Positions 10,606 through 22,639 of a stretch of DNA of 64,000 bases are shown in pieces. A program made the translations under genes and the position numbers. The stretch is from Delphinapterus leucas (lineage: Eukaryota; Chordata; Mammalia; Artiodactyla; Monodontidae), in NCBI RefSeq assembly GCF_002288925.2, contig NW_022098050.1, forward strand, positions 8,930,194 to 8,994,193, written 5' to 3'. Position 1 is the stretch's first letter, and every line of letters begins with the position of its first letter. Below the pieces are notes generated by a model. The model saw only the letters and a list, made by a program, of their open reading frames with translations, had not been told where the DNA came from and searched no databases.

Positions 10606-10824
10606 ATATCCCACTTGAAGGGATATCACTTTTAATCTAATAACCACTTAAATCCTATAAATGTTTCCCCTTCTCCATTTTCTTCCCACTTTTCTGTATT
10701 TTTGTTATGAGCATATATTCCCTATATGATGGAATAAAAGAAGACATTTTAAATGTATAATTCTTTAATGTCCCCTAGTTTCCAATATTTGAACATCACT
10801 CAAGTTTACAAAATTTCTTTACAT

Positions 10825-10965
10825 TTATATCTCCTTAGGTGCTCCCAGCAACTCTGGCTGACAGGCCTAACAAATATTACCACTTTCGAAATTCAGAAAC
10901 TGAGGCTCAAAGACTTGTCCAAAATCTCCTGTCACTACAAGTTGGGGTTTCCTGAATCTTCATCT
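10825..10965 (-). mobile_element. MIR SINE (reverse, partial)
   Basis: The clauses 'aaattcagaaactgaggctc', 'aaagacttgtccaaaatctc' and 'ctgtcactacaagttggggt' match the reversed MIR core at high divergence. Confidence 0.6.
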
Positions 10966-12199
10966 TTTCATTACACATCACATAACAAAAGGTGATTTTT
11001 AAAATTTTAAATATATACAGAACATGCTCGTCTTGAGTATTAATCTTGATAGAAGTGAGAAACTCCGCTAGCATTTAATCTTTAGGACGTAATTAGCTTG
11101 CTCAGTGTGATGGCATCTAACACGTATTTGGAAACCATTTATTTGTGGTCATCTGGTCAAAATATAACCTCTGACCTCCAGTAGCTCATTCTTATATAGT
11201 TATCTATATAAATCCAGTACAGGAATGGTGATAGTCTGAGTGGTTTTCATGAGTGTCGTCTTTCCTTCTGAAAATAGCAGTCCATTCAGGCTGCTATAAC
11301 AAATTATGGTAGAACCATGGTGGTAAATAGACAGGCTCAGCCCAGTAGGAGGACTTCCCAAAGAGGGTCACTTTGCACAATGCACAAAAGATGTGCTTCT
11401 CCCTTTTAGAAGGACAAGGAGTGCTGGAAAGCTGGTATGAAGGAAGAAAATAACAACTATTATATTCCCATGAACTTTAGAGAAAACAATATACAATTGT
11501 CATGAGTAGTGTAACCTTTGGACTGCTCTGGAATGCAATATCCTTTCCAAGTGGGCAAACCCTTGATGGTGTTGATTTGGTTTTGTGTTTGCTTCGAATA
11601 ATAAAAGGGAAGTGGGAGATTTCTGGTGGCGGGCAGCCAAGCCATTCATCTGAAGATTTGGTATGTGTGTATGTGTTTGCTTTGAATTATATAGTTATTC
11701 CCATTTAACCATTTATACCGACTTTAAAGAAGTAAACAGTACCTACGTGAAAAGTTAAATTTATCACGTGCTACATTCAGCAATTGCTTCAGAAGTTTCC
11801 CTTTTCAAAGAAAACAGTGATTTGTCTAATCTCAATCAAATCCAGCGTGCGTGGAACAGAAGATCACAGAGCCAGAGACGGAATAAATAGCACCTGCTGG
11901 GTCTTTTGAGAGGTACATAAATTATGAGGGGGGGAAGTTCTTCAGTAAATACGATGTAATGCACATCTCCATGTGCTATCTGTTCTATCGGCCTCTCTTG
12001 CTTTTCCTCTCTCCCTCTCTTTGTAGGCCAAAGGCTCTACGGACTTCCTTGTGGCCCCCATTTCAGCACTCTACACATGCACAATGCCATACCCCAGGAT
12101 CCTTTAAGAAGAAGAGATGACCTCCCAAACACTAGATGTTAGTTATTATCACAGCTTGCAACCTATAGGAATTTTCTATAATGAAGATAGGCGTGCAGA
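10966..12199. other. Unassigned sequence with a small MLT1-like scrap
   Basis: About 1.2 kb without a convincing gene. At 11279-11310 'ccattcaggctgctataaca' resembles a reversed MLT1 end but stops after about 30 bp. Confidence 0.45.
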
Positions 12200-12720
12200 G
12201 CAGAAGTTCAGTTGCACTGGTTCCCTGGCTTGGGAAAGGTGTTGAGCAGACTGATCGCAACACTGACCCTTATAATGGACACTGGTGGTGCCTCGTCCAA
12301 ATCCCCTTTCCTGGGCCAGTACACCCGTTCCCCCAGCTGCCGGGAATGGTGGTTGCTGAGAGCTCACAGCTGCCCCCTTCTCCAGAGAATTGCTCTTGGC
12401 CAAATGGAACCATCTGCCAAGGAAGATTACACCTTACCCCATCACCCCCAGGCAGCCCAAAGCTCTGACTGACTGTCTGCAGGCAAAGTACAAAAGGCAG
12501 GACACTTGCCTCAAGGTGCAAAGTATTGTGTGGTGCAATCAAGCTGCAGAGCTTCCTGTGGGATCCAACCGAAGCTGGTGGTCAGGTGAGACCACCTCTT
12601 TTCTTAACATTTTCCTCTGCTCCATCCTTCTCCCACACTCTTTCTTCTGAGAACACTCCCCTAATAAACCCCTCACCCAAGATTCTCTGTCTCGGGTTCT
12701 GCTTCTAGAATCAGCACCCC
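12200..12720 (+). mobile_element. Old LTR-like repeat (forward), same family as 2855-3090
   Basis: The right end has 'ctgagaacactcccctaata' (poly(A) signal AATAAA) followed by 'gtctcgggttctgcttcta'. This is the same end layout as 2855-3090. Overlapping frames of 60-95 codons at 12181-12778 on both strands lie in this repeat and are not taken as genes. Confidence 0.5.
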
Positions 12721-12889
12721 AACAAGGATGACCTGACCTCTGACCTCTGACCCAAGTCAGATTCTCCCTCTCCCTCACCCTTGTCGCCCATGAGCCACCA
12801 AATAAAACCTCTATCTCCTCAACATCTCAACACCTCGTCATGCTAAGCCCTCCTCAGTCACCACCCGAGTTTAGACTCTCACGGCTTCT

Positions 12890-13030
12890 TAACCAACTTA
12901 GTATCATTGCTTCCTAACTGGTCTTCCTGACTCCAGGCTTGCTAGCTGCCTGCTGGAATCTTTCTGAATGACAAGTATATGATCATGTTACCTTACCCTC
13001 AAACACTCTCATAGGCTGCCTTATTCCTAT
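12890..13030 (+). mobile_element. L2 LINE 3' region (first part)
   Basis: The clauses 'gcttcctaactggtcttcct' and 'gatcatgttaccttaccct' match the middle of the common L2 3' fragment. A reverse MIR interrupts it at 13035. Confidence 0.7.
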
Positions 13031-13034
13031 CAGA

Positions 13035-13265
13035 GTAATAATAATTGCCACCCTTTATTATATACTAAGTGATTTACATTCATCTTCTTATCCTGTAAAG
13101 TAAAACTGCAACAAAGTTACAATCATCTTCTTTCACAGGTAAGAACATTGAGTCTCTGGACCGGTAAGGAATTCACCCAAGGTCACACAGCTAGTAAAGG
13201 GTTGATCTGGAAAGAATTCTAGCTGACTCCAAAACTATGCTCTTAGCCTCATCACTATATTACCT
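13035..13265 (-). mobile_element. MIR SINE (reverse), inserted in L2
   Basis: The clauses 'ctttattatatactaagtg', 'tttcacaggtaagaacattg' and 'ccaaggtcacacagctagta' give a nearly complete reversed MIR. The L2 reading resumes in the right order after it, so the MIR inserted into the L2. Confidence 0.8.
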
Positions 13266-13269
13266 CTCA

Positions 13270-13480
13270 ATAAATCCAGACTCAGCATTCTGGCTTTATA
13301 ACGCCCTCTGTGGACAGAACCCAAACTAATTTTTCAAATTCCTCTCTCCCAATTCATCACACTCCCCACCCCAGCTACACCAGGCAACCTGCCATTCCTT
13401 CAACATCCCCCTTTCCTATTCCTGCGGTTCTGCCTAGAAGGCCCTTTGCCCACACCTCCACCTGCCACACCCTTGTGGCA
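13270..13480 (+). mobile_element. L2 LINE 3' region (second part)
   Basis: After the MIR the L2 continues: 'taaatccagactcagcattc', the 'ttataacgccctctgtgg' clause, 'caattcatcacactccccac' and 'tgcctagaaggccctttgcc'. Moderate divergence. Confidence 0.65.
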
Positions 13481-13920
13481 GACTGTACATTCTCTTTGAC
13501 AATGTGACCTTGATCCTCTTCCCATTGAGAGGTGGGGCCCATGACCCCTTCCCTTGAATCTGGGCTGGCCCTAGTGACTTTCTCATCACCAACAGGACGT
13601 GGCAGAAGTAATGCTGCGTGACTTCCAAGGTTAGTGTGCGCAAGTTCTGCCTGAGGCCACCATGCTACAGAGGCCCTGTGCAGGCACTCCAGTGGCAGCC
13701 CAGCTGAGCGCCCATGTTGAATGTCCAGCCACTCAAGCCTTCAGATGACTGCAGCCCCAGTCGCATCTGATCGTAACCTCTTAAGAGACCCCAAGCAAGA
13801 ACTGCTCATCTGAGACCTTCCTGAATTCCTGAACATGAGATTTTTTAACAGAGTAAAATGATTGTTTAATGCCACGAAGTTTTGGCGTAAATTGTTACAC
13901 AACCGTAGTAACGATGATAG
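13481..13920 (+). mobile_element. MaLR (MLT1-like) solo LTR (forward)
   Basis: The order 'acaatgtgaccttgatcctc', 'ttgaatctgggctggccct', 'gatgactgcagccccagtcg', 'atgccacgaagttttggcgt' and 'aattgttacacaaccgtag' is typical of an MLT1-type LTR. It directly follows the L2. Confidence 0.7.
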
Positions 13921-13974
13921 CCCTACAATCTTCCAGGGCCCTAATTAAATGCCAATTCCTGTAGTCAGATTCCC

Positions 13975-14215
13975 TAGTCAGATTTAATTTCTACCTTCCT
14001 GAAACTCTCAGAACAACTAGCTTCTCCAATATGTCACTTATTCCAGTTGGCCTCATATTAAAGTTATTTGTGTGTTTGCTTTTTCCCCCTAATCCACACA
14101 TCTTGAGTGTAGGAAGAGTGCAGTATTGATATTCATTAATCTTTATATTGCATAACTACTAGCCCTGTGGCTGGTATCAAGTAGATACTTAATAAATGTT
14201 TGTTGTCCTGAACTA
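13975..14215 (+). mobile_element. L2 LINE 3' terminal region
   Basis: The clauses 'acatcttgagtgtaggaaga', 'tagccctgtggctggtatca' and 'agatacttaataaatgtttg' give a diverged L2 terminus. Confidence 0.65.
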
Positions 14216-14379
14216 AATTGAGGCAATGAGGAATATCTTATTCTCCACCGACAGGAGAGAGTTATAAATCTCTTGGCCTGATGGAACTACCGTCTTTTGC
14301 TACATTCCAGACCCAAAGAGAGGAGTAAAACTTGCCAATAAAAGAGTAAAAAGCCCACATTAAATAGGAGAGATGGTAT

Positions 14380-14625
14380 TGTGTTGTATCATTGAAGAGT
14401 ATGGGTTCTGCCAGCCTGGGTCAGAATGTTAGCTCCACCACTTCCTAGCTACATGATCGTGGTAAGCTACTTCTCATCTCGGGATTTCAGTTATCCCCTC
14501 TATAAAATGGGTTGATAGTGCCCACCAACTAGAGTTCTCCTGAGGAGAAAATGAGATAATTTCTGTAAAGCACTTAATTTGAAGCTTCAATAATAAGCCT
14601 TCAATAAATGGTAGCTATTAATATT
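14380..14625 (+). mobile_element. MIR SINE (forward)
   Basis: A nearly full-length MIR: 'attgaagagtatgggttctg', 'cctgggtcagaatgttagct', 'ccaccacttcctagctacat', 'cccctctataaaatgggttg' and 'ccttcaataaatggtagcta'. Confidence 0.85.
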
Positions 14626-15683
14626 ATAGGTGGCGAGTACACATTAAAATTCCTGAGATGACATCCATTTCACAGTTTCATTCTTTTCTACACAATGATT
14701 TGTCACATAAATCACTAAAAGCTATTTGTAAGGCTCCTTTTAAATATATTCACAGGCCATAAATAATCCCTTGCCAGACCATTTGTCCTGATTTCTGTTT
14801 GAAAAAATATGGTCACCATATCCATAGACCAGGGGACCAAAATCTCCTCCCTTTGATGGGTCACCCCCTGTGCTGTGTGTACCACGAGGGACCAAGCCTT
14901 AGTCACTTTCACATGCCAGCGGTGTTCAGAGGAAGGAGAGTATCTTAAGCTGGATTTGATTGCCAGCTTCTGACTCAGGTTGTTGTAGCTTGAACTGTAG
15001 ATGATGCTTTCTAGAGACACTAAATGAGGCAAGACTCCAAAAGTGCCATTGGGAAACAAAATGTGGACATTACTAAGTGATGCACAATTCCAGGGCTCAC
15101 CATTTACACTGTTGAATTCCAGGGGGCGCCATTCACATAGGGTATAATGTAATAGTGTCTTTTGGAGTTGTGTAACAACATGGCAGCCTAGATCTTGGAG
15201 TATGTGCCTTTACCTAATCTGCCTTCCCTACTGCAGAAGGAAAAAAAGAAAGCTAAAAGCACACTCCACCCCAATTTGCATCTGTAAGTTCTCTCAAGTG
15301 TGGGTACCAAGAAGTACTTTATTCTGGAAAACAGGATAAATAATTTATGCAATAATTATTTTACAAGATGTGAAGACATACTCTCAAACTATTACCTAAC
15401 ATGAAAGGCTCAAGACAGATCTGGCTTTTTCGCTTTTTCCAAAGCAGAGAAAATTCCGTCCGCATAAACTTTTCTTAAACAAATGTTCCAATTTTCTTTT
15501 CTCAAGAAAGCACCCCTTCTTCCACCAAAACAAATAAGCCAATAAAGTTGTTCACAACCCTACTCATTATACGAGAGCAACCTTTATGAACAGGACAACA
15601 GTGGGGAATATAACGAAAGAGGATCATTTGAGACTTACCCCAAAATGATTTTAAACATAATGAGGGTTTAAAAAAAATAATCC
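14626..15683. other. Unassigned sequence
   Basis: About 1.06 kb. A minus-strand open frame at 14715-15059 (114 codons) is the longest here. It has no recognisable domain, no composition bias of a coding exon that I can see, and no splice context, so I do not call it a gene. Confidence 0.45.
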
Positions 15684-15797
15684 TTGGGAATCCCCTGGCA
15701 ATACAGTAGTTAGGACTCAGTGCTTTCACTGCCGTGGCCTGGGTTCAATCCCAGGTCAGGGAACTAAGATCCCACGAGCTGTGCAGTGCAGCCGAAA
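15684..15797 (+). mobile_element. CHR-type SINE (forward, short form)
   Basis: The head 'ttgggaatcccctggcaata', the B box in 'gggttcaatcccaggtcagg' and the end 'gtgcagtgcagccgaaatc' identify an older CHR copy. The poly(A) tail is replaced by a short 'atcatcatc' run. Confidence 0.85.
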
Positions 15798-16349
15798 TCA
15801 TCATCATCGTGGCTTTGTTCTATAATGTGTGCATTTTGCATTATATGTGGGGATTCCTTTGGGTGTCTTAGATAATACAAAGCCAATGCTGAACCATAAA
15901 GCTGGACTACACTCAAATAAACCCAGAGGCAGTGTGTTCACCGTATGGAATCTTCTAGCACTGAGGGTCTTGGAAGATCTTGCTTAAGTCCATTCTAACC
16001 CCCTCTGCTCCAGCGTCTCCATTTCCTTTTACGTTGTCCTCAGTGGAAATGGGAAAACTCCCCACCATTGAAACCGCTTGTCATATAGGCAGTCAGTCCT
16101 TCCTCTTGAACACAGGTCATGGGGTTCCCAAACATTTACCAGCAGAGAAAACCCTGACACCCGCATGCTCTGGCTTTCTTTTATTGGCTGTCTATGCCAG
16201 CCCCTGAATGAACTGAGAGATCAAGGCAGTGAGAGGGGAGTGCGGGTCTTCGTTAGTGTAAAAGAATTGGAATAGGACAACGTGAAGAACTGGTGAAAAG
16301 TGGGGCTGTTGTTCTCCAGTGTTGAAACCTTTCCTCAAAGTTAAGGAGA
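15798..16349. other. Unassigned sequence
   Basis: About 550 bp. Overlapping short frames in two phases at 15980-16275 do not resemble known proteins. Confidence 0.45.
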
Positions 16350-16595
16350 GCTCTCCGATAATAATAACCACAATTCCTACTACCTTTTCAGTACTCTTTA
16401 CAGAACCCCTACCAGGGACCAAACACATTGAATCTTCATAATAACTTTGCAAGATAGGTATTATTATTACTGTTTTACTGAAAATGAAACCAAGACTCAG
16501 AAAGATAAGGGCATAGAGTTAGAAGGCAGCAGAGCTGGGACTGGATCTCAAGTGTGCTGACCTGAAAGCCCACAGCAGGCTGCCTCTGGCTTATG
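16350..16595 (-). mobile_element. MIR SINE (reverse)
   Basis: The reversed order 'tgaatcttcataataacttt', 'gcaagataggtattattatt', 'gaaaccaagactcagaaaga' and 'gcagcagagctgggactgga' is that of MIR. Confidence 0.75.
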
Positions 16596-17029
16596 CAAAC
16601 CACACTGCCACTTAAACCATCTACCCCCTAAAAGCACTGGTCAAATTTGGGCTCAGAAACAGAATCTCCCTATGAGTCCCAGATATTTTCCTCACAACTA
16701 GGTAGTCTGAGCTTAGTCAAGATTTAAAAACTGGAGACCTTATAACTTGTTATGTCCTAAAGTATCCTAACCCTTCCTACCCAGTCCCTTTGGCCATGGC
16801 CCTCCCCACCATCTATATGGCAAGTGGAAGAGCCATGGGGTCACTGGTCACATGGCTGTTGAGATGGAAACAACTTTTTAAGCAGACAGGTGTCCCAGTT
16901 CCTCTGGAAACAAACACATTTTTAAAAGTAGGGGTACACTGCTCCAAATATACTGTCACCCAAGTAAGATACAGCATATATTCAATCTTTCACTAATACT
17001 TGATGAGCAATTAAGATGATACAATTTTC
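16596..17029. other. Unassigned sequence
   Basis: About 430 bp in which I recognise no repeat, exon or RNA gene. Confidence 0.4.
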
Positions 17030-17400
17030 CCTAACACTTTCTTACATTGCTAGGATGGATCTAAATTGGTACAACCTCTATGGAGGCAATTGAACAATAC
17101 CTATGAAATTTATAAAAATTACACATGCACCAAGAGATCACATGTTATATGATTTTATTTATTTGAAATGTCCAGAATGGCAAATCTGTAGAGACAGAAA
17201 ACAGAGTGGTTGGTTGTCAGGGGCTGAGAGAAATGATGGCTTACTGGGTATAGTCTTATTCTGGGGGTGATGGAAAAAAATTTAGAAGTGAATAGAGGCA
17301 TTGTGTGCCAGCTGTGAATACACTAAATGCCACTGAACTGTATACTTTAAAATGACTAATTTTACATTATGTGAATTTCACCTTAATTTAAAAAAATGTG
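17030..17400 (+). mobile_element. Old L1 (L1M) ORF2 end and 3' UTR
   Basis: The clauses 'ggatctaaattggtacaacc', 'gtcaggggctgagagaaatg', 'ccactgaactgtatacttta' and 'gtgaatttcaccttaattta' are an L1M 3' end. ORF2 is too decayed to show a frame. Confidence 0.75.
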
Positions 17401-17439
17401 ATTTAACAACAACAAAAAGATTACATGTGCACATACCAT

Positions 17440-17700
17440 TTGTCTCAGACTAGGCTCCCCAGAAACAGGGGCTGAAACAGGGATTCTTGTACAGATGACT
17501 TACTGAGGGAATGTTCTCAGGAGAAACCTGCAGGGGAGTAAGGGAAGCAAGATGGCGAAGGAAGGAGATAGGGCGAGATGTGGCATAAGATCTGTCTAGC
17601 CTCAGCCTCAGCCTCATCCCACAAGGAACTCCTGAGTGAAGACTGCACCACAGAGGCTGTTCTGCACAGGCTAGCCTGTGACACCCGCACATCTGTAAGT
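17440..17700 (-). mobile_element. Old LTR-like repeat (reverse), same family as 2855-3090
   Basis: The left end 'ctcagactaggctccccaga' followed by 'aacaggggctgaaac' is the reversed end clause of the unnamed family. 'tgacttactgagggaatgt' corresponds to its AATAAA area. Confidence 0.45.
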
Positions 17701-17807
17701 CATTAGCCAGGGGCTATCCCCAGAAGGGCGTGTAACTTCCAAGACATCTGCGGGCCAGGCAGCAACTGTCAGTCAACAGCAGTTCCCCAGAAAAGAAAGT
17801 AGATGTG

Positions 17808-17910
17808 AGGGACTTCCTTGGTGGTCCAGTGGTTAAGACTCTGCGCTTCCACTTTAGGGGGCATGGGTTCCATTCCTGGTCGGGGAACTAAGATCCCGAG
17901 ATCCTGCATG
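17808..17910 (+). mobile_element. CHR-type SINE (forward, 3'-truncated)
   Basis: The head 'gggacttccttggtggtcc', B box 'gggttccattcctggtcgg' and 'ggaactaagatcccgagatc' identify it. The copy stops before the usual 'gcagccaaaa' end and has no poly(A) tail. Confidence 0.85.
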
Positions 17911-17954
17911 ACACCAGTCCCAGAAAAGAGGTCAGGGCCAGGCACGAATAACAC

Positions 17955-18430
17955 CTGCCAGCATTTGACCCAGTAATTCCATATCTAGTAATTTATCCTC
18001 AGATGCGTTTGCACACAGGCAAATTTATTCATTGCAACATTCTTTATAATAGGAAAAGACCCACCAGTAAGTGACTAGTTAATTACATTCTGGTACATCC
18101 GTACAATGGAATATTAAATGGATATGGAAAAAAATAAGAATAAGGAAACTCTCCATGTATGAATATGGAATGACTTTAAATATATATTTTTATCTACAAA
18201 TAGCAAGGTACAGAATACAATATGTATAGAATGCTATTATATATGTTTTCTTTAAGAATATATATATATGTGTTTGTTTCTGTATGCTCCAGTTGTCTGG
18301 AAGGATAGACAAGAAACTGGAAACACTGTGGTTGAAAGACAGATAGGGAGGGACAGTTTTCAGTTTATATCACTCTGTGTCTTGTGAATTTTACACTACA
18401 TGAATATATTACACATTCAAATGAAATGAA
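17955..18430 (+). mobile_element. Old L1 (L1ME-like) ORF2 end and 3' UTR
   Basis: The clauses 'catttgacccagtaattcca', 'cattgcaacattctttataa', 'gtacaatggaatattaaatg', 'agcaaggtacagaatacaat' and 'ttgtctggaaggatagacaa' follow the old L1 end order. A short (TAGG)n tract follows at about 18440-18460. Confidence 0.7.
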
Positions 18431-18540
18431 TGAAGATGGATGGTAGGTAGGTAGGTAGATACATTGATTTGCTCTGAGACTCAGCCAGAAGTTTCTGCCA
18501 CTCCTTTGACCACCAAAACAAGCAGAACCAAGGGACATTT

Positions 18541-18696
18541 TAAAATTCAATTGTTGGGACTTCCCTGGTGGTCAAGTGGTTAAGACGCCAAACTTCTAGT
18601 ACAGTGGGTGCGGGTTCAATCAAGATCCCACATGCCATGTGGTGCAGCCAAAAAAAGAAAAAAAAAAGAATATTAAATAAATAAAACTCAATTGTT
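18541..18696 (+). mobile_element. CHR-type SINE (forward, short form) with target duplication
   Basis: Head 'gggacttccctggtggtca', a decayed B box and 'ggtgcagccaaaaaaagaaa' tail. Flanks 'aaaattcaattgttg' (18542-18556) and 'aaaactcaattgttt' (about 18683-18697) are the two copies of the target site. Part of the centre is deleted relative to other copies. Confidence 0.88.
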
Positions 18697-18699
18697 TTC

Positions 18700-19234
18700 C
18701 TATCCAGACGTAATTTCCTTCCTGATGATTGCTGATGTATTCCCTGCACTAGTGTGTAATTTCTGGTTTAACGAGTAGCTTCTTATTTTCCAATACGATA
18801 TTTCAGATCCTCCACCCATCCCTATTATTCATACCTCCCCAAGGAAGTTTGATTTCTTTATCAAGATGAAGTCAATTAACTATTGCAACTGCAACAAGTT
18901 CTCTTTCTGAATTCTGAGCCAAGCTAGAGTCTGAAGCTATAACTGAAAATTTTTATAATTGAAAACCGTATTAATCAGAGTGTTAATTTTATCAATCAGT
19001 TCCTAATAGATGTCTAAAGACAGAATGGCTCTGTGGCTAAATAAATTTAAGCTAAATTTATTTAGATTTCTGTACTGCAGGACTTATCAGAGCGTTTAAT
19101 ATTACAAGGTGCCTTTTCAATCTCCTAAGATGCAAGATTCTCTCTAAAACTATTTGACTGCAGAATTGGAGAAGGGCTCAGTTGGGCTGTTCTTGTTTGG
19201 ACTCTCTCAATGACTGAAATCATCTAAAGGCTCA
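18700..19234. other. Unassigned sequence
   Basis: About 530 bp of A+T-rich DNA with no recognisable repeat or gene. Confidence 0.45.
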
Positions 19235-19590
19235 CTGAGCTGGACGTGCAAAATGACTCACTCATACATCTGGCAGTTTGGTTGTTGGTTGGGAGTTCAG
19301 TTGGGCTGTCGGCTGGAGCACCTCCACGTGGCCTCAACAGCATGAGAGTCTCAGAGTGGTTGGATTTCTTACGTGGCACCTGGGGTCCCCCACAGCAAGT
19401 GCCCGAAGGGAACCAGGCAGACATTGCATTGCCTCAAAAGTTATGTGAATCATTTTGCTGGCTCTGTTGGTTACAAATGAGTCTCTAACGTCAGTACAGA
19501 TTCAGGGGGAGAGGCCATAGAACCCACGTGGGAAGGGTGCCAAAGGATTTGCGGACATATTTTAAAACTGTCACAATTCATTATTGCTTT
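19235..19590. mobile_element. Old high-copy interspersed repeat (family not named)
   Basis: The clauses 'gggagttcagttgggctgtc', 'gcacctccacgtggcctcaa', 'gattcagggggagaggccat' and 'gatttgcggacatatttta' belong to the same kind of repeat as 5560-5880. The forward frame at 19246-19488 lies in it and is not a gene. Confidence 0.45.
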
Positions 19591-19599
19591 GATTGTACA

Positions 19600-21420
19600 G
19601 ATGGGACCCCAAAAATGTATCTGACCAAAAACAATTGACCCATGCTGCTGAAAAGACAAAATGGTAGTATACGTATTTCAGCCTCAAATACAGGGTTTCC
19701 TTAAGTTCTTGGAAGATGCTGTATAAACATGTATTGCCATTTAATCAAAGGCAAAGCTGGTTTCTGCATGGACCTGCTCTGGACCGTGAATCATGTCTAT
19801 TTGTCATAGAATCATGCCATGTGTTAACCGCATGTTTCACTGACTCATTATTTTAAATTGACAAATAAGACAGGTTGCAAGATTAATTACAGTGTATAAG
19901 AAAGAAAGAGCTGTCAAGTGTTCTATGTCAGCCTATTTTATAATCATACCATTTATGGCAACTATGAAGAAAGGATAGCATTTCTGATCAATAAATTTCA
20001 CCATGTTTATGAGTACTGAACTTGCATCCTTTTTGAAACTAAAATTTGAGGGGATGAAATAATGCTGTATGGTTTACTTTGACAAATACAATATGAAAAC
20101 CCATTAATCTTTAGTATCGGAATTTTGAGTTCTCTGTTTAGACTATCATTATTACTTCAATCTTTCAATGGTATTTGTCTATGGAATTGAAGTTGAACAT
20201 CTAGATCAAAGAAAATGCTGACTGCCTCTACCATCTGACTAAAGGAAGAAAATACCAGAAGGATTTTATTTCATCAGGACAATGAATCAAAATTGAGGAC
20301 CCCCACTTAAGCATATTATGGTGGTAAAACACCCTGTCAGCACGTCTGAGGATTATGTAACCACTACAAGTAACTTCTCCCCAGTCCAATAAAATGACAT
20401 TAGCAGCAAAAGCTCAGAGCATGTGAGTAATGCATAATTAACACATTTTGAAAATCATGTGGCTAAGGCGAGTAAATCTTTCACAATCTCTTGATACATG
20501 GAAGATTTTATATATTCAGTGAAGAGAGGTGAGCAAAACAGGCTGACTGAAGAAGAGGTTTGAAAAAGGAAGGTATGGGTCTTTGTCCCAGATCCTTTGT
20601 GCGTTTGTTTAAGCAAATTGGTCAAGGAGACAGGGGGCAAAAGTGTTTCTGTCCCCTCCAGCCACGCTGGAGGAATAACGACACCTTTCACAGATCAACA
20701 CTGAGCAGTCAGCTGGGGCAGGAGAGCACATCTTCATTGGCAAGTCACAGCATAAAAATCAGGGGGCAGGACCAGTGGGAGGTGGCTAAGGATTGGAGGG
20801 AGGGATGGTTTGTTCAGGAAAGCCAGAATTATGAGAAAAAGTGCAGAAACACTGGGCTTTGCCTTCCCAATCACAGGCCGGTGTGCAAGGGGCTCTTGTC
20901 ACTTGACTAAGAGTCGTCCAGCTCCCCAACCTTGCACGTTTTCCTTGCTACTGATCAGTCTACCGGGGACGCTCTCTGGACCGTGATAAAGAGTCAGCAT
21001 ATCTTAAAACTGGAGAGGACCCTAGAGATCTTTTGGTTCAGCCAGTTTTGCTTGAGAATTGTGGTTAATTTCCTATGGAACTTCTGAGAACCACCTGCCC
21101 CCATCCAGTGCTTCGTGCCCGTAGACCCTCACTTCCCCAGCTTCCCCATGTCGTGTAAGCCCTCAGGCCCTTGGTTTCCCGCAACCCATAGAGTGGCTCT
21201 GCTTTCCTCACCAAATCCCATCTTCCTGACAAAGTTTGCTTGTATTGAGAGATGTTCAAACTCTCCCCCTGCATAGAGAGAGCCAAGATCGTTACTCCAA
21301 AGCAGGAGTTCTGGGAGCAGGAAGTCCCAGAGTGTGAGTGCAGTGATGCTTGGCACAGAAATCACAAACACACTGGGTAAGGGATGCCCAAAAGACATGT
21401 ATTTGCTGCACCTCTTGATT
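19600..21420. other. Unassigned sequence
   Basis: About 1.8 kb, the largest stretch in which I recognise nothing. A forward frame at 20560-20910 (116 codons) has basic and serine-rich composition but no recognisable domain, splice context or start context. It could be unique non-coding DNA or very old repeats. Confidence 0.45.
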
Positions 21421-21424
21421 GCTA

Positions 21425-21900
21425 GTATCAGAAACCCACTGGAGCTAGCTTAAGCAAAACATATATATAAGGGAGGGGTAGAAGGATACTGAGGTGTGTC
21501 CTGGAATTAAAGGAAGAGTTAGACAGTCAGACTTCAGGAAAGGCAGAGAACAGGGCTTGAGGAAAATGGGGAACTCATGAATTCCTTTTCCTTTTTTCTT
21601 TTTTGCTTCCTTCATCTTTTTTGCTTGTCTCTGCATTTCTGCTTTGTTCTTCCCTTTCACTTCAGAAAGGTTTTCTCTGTCTCCCAAGCAAATGGAAGCA
21701 AAGATTCTAGATTGGTTTCTCCAGAAGAAGCAGCTGGAGATAGAAAGAAGGCCATCCTCCTGTACCAAACCTCTACAGTGGTCAAGTTCACAAAAATTTG
21801 AATGCAGTCTGTGTACACAGAGGCTGGAGCCTCAGCCTGGAAAGAAGGCATGGCTGAGGACCTGGTAAGAGAGAAGGTGAGCTGGTGCAGAATCACATTC
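21425..21900. mobile_element. Old interspersed repeat (family not named)
   Basis: The clauses 'cactggagctagcttaagca', 'ggatactgaggtgtgtcctg' and a pyrimidine-rich centre at 21580-21680 match an old mammalian repeat I recognise but cannot name. Minus-strand frames at 21445-21768 and 21657-22070 (107 and 137 codons) run through it and are not supported as genes. Confidence 0.4.
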
Positions 21901-22639
21901 CAAGAGGTGCCACAGGTGCTGTGTGGAAGTGGTGGTTTCATTTTCCACAGACAGTGGTTCTTCAATAGTATATGGAATGACAAACCTAGGAAACAGAGGG
22001 TGTGGGTGCTACTTGTATTCAATTTCCTGCTTGCTAAAGGGATGCCGAGTTGAGGCAATTGCCAAACCACTCAACAAAGTCAGGATGTAAGTGAAAACAA
22101 AACAAAGGAAAAGGAAAGGAAAGGAAAAGACACTCCAAATGAATGTGCAAACAAAAATTCTAGAGCACATGAAGAAATTTCACGCTACAGAAAAAAACTT
22201 CTAACAAAATAATCTGATATGAATCCAATACAGGTGAAGTCAATGTTGCAGAACAGAAAAAAGTACTTAAAAATAATTATGTTTGGGATGTTCCAGGAGA
22301 TCAGTGAAGGCATAACACTCATTCAAAGAAGGCAGGCCCCTTTCCCCCTCCCTGGGCTTCTGACCACAAGCATCTGGCCACTCAGCACTGCCCCACCCCC
22401 TCAGACCCCACTCCCCTCTCCCTTAAGGCCACAAGGCCCATGCAGTGTGCCCACGGTTGTTCCTTCGCTCCTGGGGTCTCTGCTTGGGTGTGACCTCAGG
22501 AAGCCCGACCCCCTTGTCCCCTCCAGGTTCTGGGCTCGGTGACCGCTCTCCACTGTGCTCCAGATGCCACTCTCATCTGGTAGATTCCTCCTTGTGGAAG
22601 GCCTGTTCTGTTCTCCCACCGTATGAGTGCTTTTTTTTT
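21901..22639. other. Unassigned sequence with purine-rich tract
   Basis: About 740 bp. An A/G tract with GGAAA units lies at 22095-22130. The C-rich part at 22330-22620 has frames of about 70-107 codons on both strands with no recognisable similarity. Confidence 0.4.

Noticed and set aside
14715..15059. 114-codon minus-strand frame
   Set aside because: No recognisable similarity or supporting signals; likely chance.
20560..20910. 116-codon forward frame in unassigned sequence
   Set aside because: No recognisable domain, no splice or start context, and a length expected by chance in 1.8 kb of non-coding DNA.
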